From the NCBI GenBank assembly GCA_903772945.1, contig CAICTM010000041.1, positions 91,766 through 155,765 on the forward strand: 64,000 nucleotides of DNA, read 5' to 3'. Below are positions 42,300-52,521 of this stretch, one piece after another (position 1 is the stretch's first letter; every line of letters begins with the position of its first letter). Source of the DNA: Seminavis robusta (lineage: Eukaryota > Bacillariophyta > Bacillariophyceae > Naviculales > Naviculaceae). A program made the position numbers and the translations under genes. The notes under the pieces were generated by a model, which saw only the letters and a program-made list of their open reading frames with translations, was not told the DNA's origin and searched no databases.

Positions 42300-45200
42300 A
42301 TGAAAGACTTGGAGAATCCCGGGAAGACGGGAGAAGAGACGGAAGATCCTTCGGTGGTCGTCACTGCGGATGACAGCAGCACCAGTGGGAGCCTGGATGA
42401 AGCTGCTAGTAGTACTAGTAGTACCAACGGGAAGGCTGTTGGAAAGAAGAAGATGTTCGGTTGGATGGGAGGAGTCTTGGCCTTGTTGGTGTTGACTGTC
42501 GTTATCGTGGTGGCGGCTGTGTCGAGTGCTAAGGATAAGGATAGCTCCACATCAAGCCTTTCTGGTTTCTGGAAGGATGGAGAAGATTCTGCTTCTGGCA
42601 ATCACAAGGACAAGCCTGGTTGCAACAAGACCCAAGATCCTTTAGCTTTAGTAGATCAAGAAGAATCCACTCCAGCAGAACATGTTTCTAAAGATGAGGA
42701 AAAACTGGAAATGCCCACAGAGCTACCCTTTGATCAAGTTCCCATTATTCAAGGCTTCTCTCCAAAAGTCCTAGAAGGATATCCCACAGAACAAGACCTT
42801 CACCAAGATTTGATGCAAGTTGGAAAACACATTCTCAATCAGGTCATTCTGGAAAATGTTGCACGTCACCAGTACTACTCACAGACTGTTTGGGGGTCCA
42901 ATGACCAACTTAGTAGAGAACGTCCATCCACTACTAGTACAGCAGCTGCTCAACAGGCTGGGCAAGAAATTGCCTCCGCTGCATCATCATCATCAACATC
43001 AACCACCACTTCAACAACTACGGAAGCTTCCAAGACCAACAACCAAGAGCACGATGCTGACGAAGCGGATCTCGTCAAGAACGACCAAAACTATGTCTAT
43101 GCCGTCCTAGGAGATTACCTAGTGGTCTGGGACATTTCATCAGGAGAACAAATCACCCATGTCCAAATGCCATCACTCGACGGAGGAGACGACAATAACA
43201 ATAATTGGAACTGGTCTCCACCCACGCGCATCAATGCCATCATGTTGACACCACACCATGTCATTCTCATGGTGGATGCACGCAACAACAATGACAACAA
43301 TAAACAAGGACAGCCCGGATTGCTCTCCAAGTACCAAGCCACACAGCTTCGTGTATACTCCAAACCCACACCAAACAACACAGACTTGAACCTCCTGGCC
43401 ACGCAGAATTTGCAGGGAGTCTACCGGGATGGACGATGGTTGGAAGAGTCACAATCCATACACTTGGTATTGTCGGGCGATATCAATGCCTACTCTTATC
43501 TCGTAGAACCACTCTCCTACAGTCATTTCAACTACAACAATGATGACACAACAACAACCATGACACCCATGGAATATGTCGCAGCGGCCACCGAATTGGC
43601 CACCAACACGCTCTTGCCAGAATTTGTCAAGGCTGTCTCAGAGACACTCAAACTGAACGGACAGTTGCCAAAAATGCTACAAATCAATGGATGGTATACG
43701 CCATCATCATCATCCACCATGGTTCCATCGGCACAAGAAATACTCGCGCGATTGGGAGCCACCACGACCGGTCCATTCTACGAATCCACCAGCAATTTGC
43801 CACTCCGAGCATTCATTCAAGTCGTCTCCATTCATGTGGATGATTTGCCTCATCCTCCTACTTCCAATCATAATAATAATAATGATGGGACCATACTACT
43901 ACCCCAGGAGAGTCTTCCTGTCGCGAGTTCCCTCTTGATGGGACCCACCACCGATTGTCACTTTTATGGAACGGAAAATCACTTGGTCGTTGCATTCGAA
44001 CATCTGAGTTATAACAACAACAACAACAACAACAATGATGAATCCACACGGGGAGCTGCGGCTGAAGAAAACCTCTTTGTGCTTCACTTGGGAGTCTCAG
44101 TCGAAACAGCCAGTGCTGACGAACCAGAAATTTTGACTGCCCGCGTTACAGCCAATTTCCACTCGGTGGCAACCGTTCCGGGACATCTCAACAGCGCTTA
44201 CAGCATGGATATCCAAGGCAACGATTTGAGACTGGCAACGACCGTGCAAAAATGGAATTTCCTCGAACGAGTGGGGCAACTCTGTGGCGGTGATCGAATG
44301 CAATTCTTGGAGGGCACTTCCAATAATAATGACGAATGTCAGATACACGACAGTTTGAGACAATGCTTCAATCTCGCCATGGATGGATGCACGGAAATAA
44401 TCCAAGACACTGGATCATGTCCCTACACGTACGCATGTGCCCAACCCGAAAGAATGGAATCATCCACTGACAATTTCGTAATGGTCTTTGATTTGTCGTC
44501 GTCGTCGTCGTCGTCGTCCAATGATGACATGATGATGACGGAACGCGGCCGTGTCCGAATTGGTCATGACCACGAAGTCATTACTTCGGTGCATTTTGGA
44601 GAAACCTTTTCGTATGCCACAACATTCGATCAGCGTGATCCTTTTATTGTCCTGCAACTGGAACCGGAACAACCACCGGCCGTGTTGGGAGAACTTGAGC
44701 TGGATGGATTTTCAAGCTACCTTCATCCTTTGGACGATTTCGTACCCAACAAACTCATTGTTGGCATTGGTCAAAACACAACCGGAACAGGTCTGGATCA
44801 ACGCAACACTGGTGTCATGGTAACTGTCTTTGACGTGTCCAATCCTGCTGCTCCTGTGGCCGTGGCCAGTCACATGCTAGAAAATGATGACAAGATTGAG
44901 TCCTACACCAATGTTGCATGGGATGCCAAGGCTGTGCAATATGCCAATGGAAAACTGGTGTTGCCAGTAACCATGTTTGATAATGGAGATTGGAATGAAG
45001 TGGATGAAGACGATTCCATGCAAACCACTGGCGAAGACAACATGGACGAGGAACTCGAAGTGGCACGTGGCCAAGACGACAACAACAAGGAATCAATCGG
45101 TGGCGGGTTCAAGGGATTCTTTGTCTTGAATGTTGGTCCAACTGGCATTACTGAAGCATTCCGCATCAATAATGTCAATACTGCCAATACTTGTCATTAT

Positions 45201-45362
45201 TGCCATGGTGGTTTGACTGACTCCCGCAGCATCTTGATGGATGATGGCAGTTTGATGACCATGTTTGATGAATCTGTTCAGAGTACCAACATGACAACTG
45301 GTGAGACATTGTGGACCATGACAGTGGAGCTGGAAGGTGTTTCCAAGGATTGCTGCTGGTAG
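42300..45362 (+). CDS. Membrane-anchored beta-propeller protein
   Basis: Single exon, 1020 aa. A short acidic/Ser cytosolic N-terminus (about 55 aa) precedes a signal anchor (WMGGVLALLVLTVVIVVAAV), predicting type II topology. After a disordered stem, the conserved opening DADEADLVKNDQNYVYAVLG, then DYLVVWDISSGEQ, matches the secreted beta-propeller family Beta_propel (PF09826), known in archaea, bacteria and algae. The blades run to the end (MTVELEGVSKDCCW) with family-typical stretches such as VPGHLNSAYSMD and GFSSYLHPLDD. Asn runs (codon AAC/AAT repeats) are inserted in loops near 43860 and 44010, a low-complexity expansion. Function unknown; no enzyme residues are evident. The start has an ATG directly after an A/G-rich leader. 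Confidence 0.75.
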   Translation: MKDLENPGKTGEETEDPSVVVTADDSSTSGSLDEAASSTSSTNGKAVGKKKMFGWMGGVLALLVLTVVIVVAAVSSAKDKDSSTSSLSGFWKDGEDSASGNHKDKPGCNKTQDPLALVDQEESTPAEHVSKDEEKLEMPTELPFDQVPIIQGFSPKVLEGYPTEQDLHQDLMQVGKHILNQVILENVARHQYYSQTVWGSNDQLSRERPSTTSTAAAQQAGQEIASAASSSSTSTTTSTTTEASKTNNQEHDADEADLVKNDQNYVYAVLGDYLVVWDISSGEQITHVQMPSLDGGDDNNNNWNWSPPTRINAIMLTPHHVILMVDARNNNDNNKQGQPGLLSKYQATQLRVYSKPTPNNTDLNLLATQNLQGVYRDGRWLEESQSIHLVLSGDINAYSYLVEPLSYSHFNYNNDDTTTTMTPMEYVAAATELATNTLLPEFVKAVSETLKLNGQLPKMLQINGWYTPSSSSTMVPSAQEILARLGATTTGPFYESTSNLPLRAFIQVVSIHVDDLPHPPTSNHNNNNDGTILLPQESLPVASSLLMGPTTDCHFYGTENHLVVAFEHLSYNNNNNNNNDESTRGAAAEENLFVLHLGVSVETASADEPEILTARVTANFHSVATVPGHLNSAYSMDIQGNDLRLATTVQKWNFLERVGQLCGGDRMQFLEGTSNNNDECQIHDSLRQCFNLAMDGCTEIIQDTGSCPYTYACAQPERMESSTDNFVMVFDLSSSSSSSSNDDMMMTERGRVRIGHDHEVITSVHFGETFSYATTFDQRDPFIVLQLEPEQPPAVLGELELDGFSSYLHPLDDFVPNKLIVGIGQNTTGTGLDQRNTGVMVTVFDVSNPAAPVAVASHMLENDDKIESYTNVAWDAKAVQYANGKLVLPVTMFDNGDWNEVDEDDSMQTTGEDNMDEELEVARGQDDNNKESIGGGFKGFFVLNVGPTGITEAFRINNVNTANTCHYCHGGLTDSRSILMDDGSLMTMFDESVQSTNMTTGETLWTMTVELEGVSKDCCW

Positions 45363-48130
45363 ACTGAAGGAGAAGTGGTTATGCGATGACCAACGGACTT
45401 CCATGGGTATGCTTGTATGCAGCAATACGCTTCGTTTTCGGAATATTATGGTACTGCTTGTTGGTATGCAGTGTACTGAGCCAACTGCTGGCTCGTCTTT
45501 GACCCGGAGGAGAGTGTGGCTTGTAGTTTTGCTGCACTTTGTTCGATCCTTCCGGGCTGCCCTGAACGGGTTTTAATCAACTAAAAAGCTCTGTGTTCAA
45601 AACTTCTGACAGGCAAAGCAGGCCGCCATCGCTCGTCTCTTCGCTGCTTGCCACACGCCTATTTACTATGAAGCGAAGCCCTGGTTGGGACGAAACGGAT
45701 GTTGTACTGTGGCAACGCTATAGGAAGTTTGAAATGCTGGAGAATCTTCTAGCTGGCTGGCTTTGGGATATTTTCTCTCGCGCCGAGCGAATCACGTTCC
45801 ATCCGTCACGGAATGGTTCTATGAATAGCTCGTACTCTGTTCCCCATGTGCTGATCAATTAATGCATCGCCTGCTTATGGCTACTAATTTTGGAGAAGCG
45901 AGAACTACCAGATGTTTAGCCGTGCTCGGACCTGGTATCAAAGGGCACTGATCGACGTACTGCCATACCCTTTCGGTGCATCCAACCAGAAATCATCGAG
46001 TCTGCTGCATGTAGCTACCAGTGCCATGGCGTATTGGTGAGCTGTACACCAGACGATGAGCCATTATAATAGTTGAGGGTTGAGACGGAGAAAAAATTCA
46101 ATCATCCATGGGTCCGTTCCATGTTCCACGTTCGCGCTCCACGGTTTCCTCTCCTGTTTCAATCGTCATTGCAAGCTGCCAATAATGCTGCGATGAGCTG
46201 TTTCCTCGTACCGTACTGTGGTTGCAGATGCAGCTCCAGTCTTTTTTAGAAAGCCTGACCGTTGGCTAGCCTGACAGCGTGTGAGGGGGCTTTGAGAGAC
46301 TAGCTAGAGCAGAATGCGCATTTGTTGTCTACTGCCTTCTATGTAGTTGCTTTGCACCTAAGCGAAAATCTCCTGGATACGGTATTCAAAATTAGGCGCA
46401 CGGCTGAATCAATCTTGAACGCTATGTGCCACAGCTACCGGTAGCTGAGGACTGTGGTACCGTAAGAACAATAACTAGGTTGAATGGATGCATGGATCCA
46501 CTCTCTATCAAGCTGCGAGGAGGAAGGATGCAAAACATGATGTTAACCGCCAGCAAAATGGAACGGCTTATACCGGTGCCTCCGCCAGCAATGCAACGGG
46601 ATGTAGGCCGGGCACGAGGTGGCTGATCTCCAAAAGCAACTCGCTCTTGCCAACAATAAAAGTCTTGGCAGCTCGATCGGTCCATGTCCGGCTTTTAGTG
46701 ACAGAATGATTTTCAACCACATGCGCAGACAGCTCAGCCGGTTGTGAATGTTGGATGCGAAATCGCGCTGGGCCCAATGTTCATCCTGTACCATGTTGTA
46801 CGTACAAAGACTACTGGAGAACCTTTCAACAAGGCATTCCACTGACATTGAAGAACCATGTTTCTTAATTGGATAGAGCCCTCAATGGCTAAGTATCCAC
46901 AGCAATCGCTAAGTATACACAGCAATGCCGTGTTCATGACACTTTCAATCGGGAAAGAATGGCACTCACTATAGAAGTTTTTGTAGGTACAAGGCCCAAG
47001 AGGTGTTCCAAAGTGAAGACCTGTCAATATGCCAGTCTTTGTACCACTTTGTGGAAGTTGGTTGGGACGGATGGAGTCCACAAGCTCAATGGTTTGGGCT
47101 CATTTTTGTCAGCTACCTTGCGAATTTGGCATTGTTGCTGGTAATAGCATTGCATGCAATCTAGTAACTACTAGCTAGCTAGATACCATCCAACCCAGCC
47201 GGCAGCCGAGCATGTTCCTACTGTACTAGCTCTACTACTAGTAACGAAGCCAAGCCTTGAGGAAGTCCAACAGTCTTTTTCCAGTAAACCTTCAAGATTC
47301 AAGCTACTACATGTAGCTAGCAAAGCTCTACCTGCCTTCACACGAGACCATCTCTGCAAGAAAACTTTATCAGGCACTTCTACCACCGCTACCACCATAC
47401 TTTTACTGGATCTACTGAAGCCACCACCCAGCTGCTGCTGCAGCTCAGGTCAAATCAGGGAGACTTTCAGGAGTTTTCAAGAGTTTTCAAGCAACTTGAA
47501 GAGGTCTTCAGGTCAAATTTCCTTATTTCTTCACTTCCTTAATAAATTGCAATCAGCAGCAAAGCTAAGCTAAGCTACTGGTAGGGAGTCAAAGCGGTGA
47601 GAAAGAAAGATCAGGTCGCCCAAATTGCTCTGTCTGTTTGGAAGCCAAGAAACCAAAAAGAGCAAAACCAAAAGATCAGGGCGTTTTAGAAGACCAAAAA
47701 ACGCTTACTTTCGTTGCTTTCTCCATAATCTCAGCCAAAAAGTCTTGAACTCTGAAGGAGATCAGAAGGAAGCGCATTGTTTTGCAGCAGAAAAAGTTAC
47801 AGCTTGTGCCTTTTCTGAATCATTGAACTGGAGAAGATCGCAGTTTTGCTCAGGCTTGCTACAAGATCAGACAATCAGAAAAGGTTGTTCAGCGCTCAAG
47901 AGCCATTTCTCGAGCTACTAACTGGTACTTTGCAGGCCTTGCAGCACAGCCAGAAAGATTAAAAGTCGAAAAACAGGTCTGAAGCCCAACTCAACTAAGA
48001 ACTCAAGGGTCCAGAAATTTCGGAATACGACTAACTGCAGCATCCCTGCCAAGGAATTGAACTCCTCTAAGAAACCAGCTACATCTATCTTTTGGGCACT
48101 CAAGACTTCAGGTCAAACTACTAATATAAA
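45363..48130. other. Intergenic, no supported gene
   Basis: ORFs at 45593, 46426, 46543 and 47625 have no recognisable features. The last ~600 bases before 48131 are purine-rich and probably the 5' untranslated and promoter region of LRR member 3. The phrase CTTCAGGTCAAA occurs at about 47497 and 48105. Confidence 0.4.
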
Positions 48131-51100
48131 ATGGCCGGCAAAGAAGACGGGACCGCGATGAACAGCGGCAGTCATCACAGCCACTCGGGTGCTGGGAAAC
48201 GTCGAGGTGCCGCACGACGAATGGGAAGTGGGGTTCGAGGACGATCCTCCAACAACAGCAATGGTTCGGGACATTCCCGTGGCTCGGCAGGGCCACGACG
48301 GACCAATACATCCCCGAATCCTCCCACCAGCCGACCGGCACCTCCCGGATCGGCTGCCTATCATCGCTCTCACTCCGATACTGTCAACACCCCCAGCAAC
48401 AGCAACACCCCGGGCAGCAGTGTTTCCGAAGAATCAGATCCCTTTGATTTGAGCACCGTCACATCGCACACTCTCTTGTCCAATTCCAGTGCTCATTCCC
48501 GTCGGAGTCATCACACGCACGGTAGTAACAGCGACGACGTCTTTCAAGATGAACCAATAACGTCCACCACGACGACACCCCGATTCAGTACGTCGCGCTT
48601 GGGATATTCGACGGCCCGACACAGCGACGTTTCCGTCTCGTCGCAGTCACTCGGATCCACCATGCTGGCCGACCGGGCAGGTCGTGATCTACGACAAGTC
48701 GATCAGTCCGTCAATATCATGGCGGGACAATACGGATCTGGAACCGGGGAGGAAAACGATTTTACCAAGGAGAATGGTCGAAGCAGTCTCGCTAGCACTA
48801 GCACCACTTCGAGTCGTGCCAGCAGACGTCGACAAACCAAGAGGGCCAGCTATCTGGAAATCCTCTTTGATTCGGGGTCGACCAGGGTCAATCGAAAGAG
48901 CATGATGGTAAGAAAGAACGGCATCTTATGATCTTTCAGTCAGCTTGCTTGATTGTAAGCTCTAACACAACATGTTTGCTTTCGTTCATTTAATTGATTA
49001 TCCCAGGCCATTGATCTTGGACCGGATCCCACTAAAAAGCCGAGAAAATCCATCTTTCAGTCATTTACATCGGATTCCGGGATGGTCCAAGAGCCGCTGT
49101 CCATGAAAATACAGGATTGTTGTGAAAGGTTTTGCGAATGCTTCTACAAGATCTTTTGCTCGATATGGTTCTGGGGCACTGCGCTAGCTATCGTGGTGAC
49201 GTGTGTGCTAGTTTTCATCGTCCCCCATAACGGCGGCGACGACACCGGCAATGTAACCGAGAAGACGACCAATGCTCCCACGAATGCTCAAGTCGCAACA
49301 ACACCATCACCCACGGCTGCCATCACGAGTCTTACAGCCCCGCCATCGCAAATACAAGTGGTGGAAGAACCGACCACCGTGGAAGGGCGAATGCAAGCGC
49401 TACAGACCAAGCTTTTCGATGCAGTCCCGACTCGACAGGAAGATTTCAACGACCCCAGCTCCAAATCGTCTCTGGCTCTTGCCTGGTTGGCAGAATTTGA
49501 TCCACTCAAGTTGTCCATTCTCGATACTCCCATGGATGATCTCGTCGAGCGCTATGCCTTGGCCACTTTCTTCTTCTCCACCAACGACAGTCTGGATCCA
49601 CAAGATATTTCCATCACGGAACCTGCCGTTACCAATGTTCAGTTGAGGAGACAGCGACGACAACAGCGTGGTTTGCAACAAGATCAGCAAGAAATGGGCC
49701 TGCAACCGTGGATGTCATCGGCGCCAGTCTGTGAATGGGAAGGGATGCGTTGCGAGAATGGTCGACTCGTGGAGCTCAATCGGACCAAGGCTGGATTGAC
49801 CGGAACGCTTCCACGAGAGATGATGGCCCTAACCAGTCTGGTGGAGTTGGATCTCAGTCACAATCTATTCCAAGGTTCCATCCCAACAGAAGGAGGACTG
49901 CCGAATCTGCGATTCTTGCTCCTTCATGACAATGGTAAGCTTTTGGGTGTGTGCATGCATGCATTCAAACGTCGTGATCAAAATGTTCGATCTCGTGCTA
50001 ATCTTTCCCTCTGCACGACCTCTCGCGCCGAAATGAATGCAGCACTGACGGGAAGTCTGCCAGAATCGATTGGCAACATGTCGGCATTGTACGATATTGA
50101 CTTGAGCTCCAATCAACTAGAAGGGAAACTCCCAAAGCTCGACAAACTCAGCAATCTTCGTCTCTTTTTGATGGATCAAAACATTTTCACGGGGACAATC
50201 TCGCCTACCGTTCGAAAACTGGAGCACCTAGGTGAGTCTACGCACGGCAAGAAGGCAACACGTTTTGCCAGTTTCTGGTTGGCTCTTCGGTTCGTGTGCT
50301 CACACCTCAACTGTCGCCGGGCCTTGTTTCTTAGAATACCTCTATCTTGCTGACAATAAATTGGATGGGGAGCTACCGTTTGAGATATTTTCCCATCTCA
50401 AACGACTAGGTAAGATCGATTATGATTGCATGCTCGACTTGTTTTCATTACAAACTCGTCAGACTTATGCTCACCTCCATGGTTGGTTTACGCAGTCGAT
50501 CTGAGGCTCGAGAACAACGCATTGACCGGAAGTATTCCTCCAGAGGTCGGGGGCCTGCACAGGCTCGAGTTCATCAAAATGGGGAAGAACGCTCTGGGTG
50601 GCTCCTTACCTGATGTTTTTGACCGTTTCCACTACTTGGGTACGTTAGTTTGACGGTCGACCCCCGTGATAATCCTTTGATGGATACCTCACCTCAGGCA
50701 TCACCCATCTTTGTTGCGTATCTTGATTTGCTTCAGTTGAGTTTGATCTCCACAGAAATGGCTTTCAAGGTTCGCTTCCGACTACTCTGGCTACGTTGAC
50801 TACATTGGGTACGTTGAGATCTTGCTTGTCATGGTTCTCGTCTAGTTCTGTCGTCTACCAGTGTCTGACTTTCCTTCGTTTTGCATGCACTCCAGAACGT
50901 TTGAATCTAGCCGAGAACGCCTTCACCGGAGCCATCCCGTCAGGCTGGGCGGATCTACCAGAACTCTCGTCCATGATGCTCCATCACAACCATCTGGTCG
51001 GGCCCATCCCATCTGGCAACGGATTGAGAAAGCTCCAGGATTTGTGGCTGAACAACAACACACTAACCGGCTCAATCCCCGAGGGCTTCGGTGATTTGAC

Positions 51101-51409
51101 GAGTCTCGTGGATATCTTTTTGGAAAACAATGTAAGCTCTTGTGTGGTCTAGCTGTTTGTTTTGTGCGTCTACAAACCTTTCGCCCCTGACACTGGTCGC
51201 CTCTTCCTTCATAACAGGAGCTGGACGGATCTCTACCGGAGTCCCTGGGGAACTTGAACGAGCTGGCGGTTCTCAAGGCCTTTCACACCCAACTGACAGG
51301 AACCGTCCCTCTTTCCATTTGTGCACTCCGGACCACCAACAAATTGAAGTACCTGGCAACGGATTGTGTGAATCAGGTTGTCTGCCGTTGCTGTGACAAG
51401 TGTCTATGA
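48131..51409 (+). CDS. LRR membrane protein, family member 3
   Basis: Exons: 48131-48907, 49007-49934, 50043-50231, 50335-50409, 50496-50639, 50737-50808, 50896-51131, 51218-51409 (870 aa, all phases join). MAGKEDGTAMNSG starts after AAA. The cytosolic region (1-308) has the family motifs RQVDQSVNIMAGQYG and AIDLGPDPTKK; the second is opened by an intron. A membrane helix at about 309-335 (FWGTALAIVVTCVLVFIV), a Thr/Pro stalk, a helical region (DPSSKSSLALAWLAEF; VERYALATFFFST), an LRR cap (VCEWEGMRCENGR), then about eleven LRRs (SHNLFQGSIP type). It ends CRCCDKCL. Four internal LRR exons start and end in phase 1 and are 72, 75, 144 and 189 nt. Likely surface recognition or adhesion; no kinase or TIR domain. 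Confidence 0.8.
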
Positions 51410-52521
51410 TAGCGCGCCACGGCACAGCACGGGGGCATGCAATTTTGGAAAGATAGGACGTGCACTCTACAATACCGGTACTGGATAGGCTGAATTATTT
51501 TCTTATCTTCCATCATGACCAGTCTAACCACTCTTAGCTAGTAGCTACCTACGGTACTCAGAGACTCAGAGTGAGGATTGATCAGTCAGAATTGCTACTG
51601 TACGCCTTGCATTGTCCACCTCCAAGTTTGGTGTCGCTCAACACTGGATCGATTTTAGTTTGCTTTATGATGTTACCCGTGTACGATACCGTAGTGATTG
51701 TGACGTTGCATATTTCAATGGTTTGGGTGGCTTGACCAGGCGGTCAGTGGCTACTATTAATAGTCTAGTGCTAGGTGGTCTACAAAAGACAAAACAAAAT
51801 GCATCATTGGTTACGTTGCAGGTATAGAGTTGCTTCCGTGTTGAAACTCAAACAACTGACTCTTGCTCGGATCCATGCTAGCATGGTAGCTGGCTAAATG
51901 CTCACACGACCGATCTCCTAGCACTACTGATCCCTTTTAAAAGCTTCCAGATAGAGGGCGTAGACTGACTAGCACCACTGCATCGCAACCTACAGAGCCC
52001 ACGGTACTACCAGGTACAACCGGTACTCGAGTAGCTAGCTAGCTACGGTAGGTCTACAGCTACATGTAGCTCTACTAGTTGGACTACTAGTCTGGCTACC
52101 GGTAGGCCTGAATTGAATTCTGATTGCAGCCTTGGGACTGGGAGGGTGACCCTGTGTTACGGTTGTATTTCCGGTACCGAACCCAGGCACGGCGCCAATG
52201 GCAAAAGGAAGCTGAAAAGAAGCGGTTGTAGTCGCAAACAAGGTGATCTAAGCCCACTTGCCACAACCTTTCGTCACACAGAGAGTCTTTTTACAGGTTG
52301 ATGGGGCATTGAGCTTTAATTAATACTGTAGGTAGCTGTCAGGTTGAAATGGTCACACGGTACTGGACATGGAGAACTCCGATCTAGTAAGATCTTCCCC
52401 ACGAACACCCAGCCAGTGAATTCTTTGCTTTATTAATAGATCTTCCCCACAATATCATATTCATAGCTCCCACAGTCTACAATTGATCAAACGCTCACAA
52501 TTTCCAAAATCGCAGTTCAGA
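51410..52521. other. Intergenic, no supported gene
   Basis: Dense in TACCGGTA, CTAGCTAG and CTACATGTAG palindromes at 52000-52110. The ORF 51612-51827 shows no features. The duplicate phrase GATCTTCCCCACA/GA near 52391 and 52440 lies in the presumed promoter of the next gene. Confidence 0.4.
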
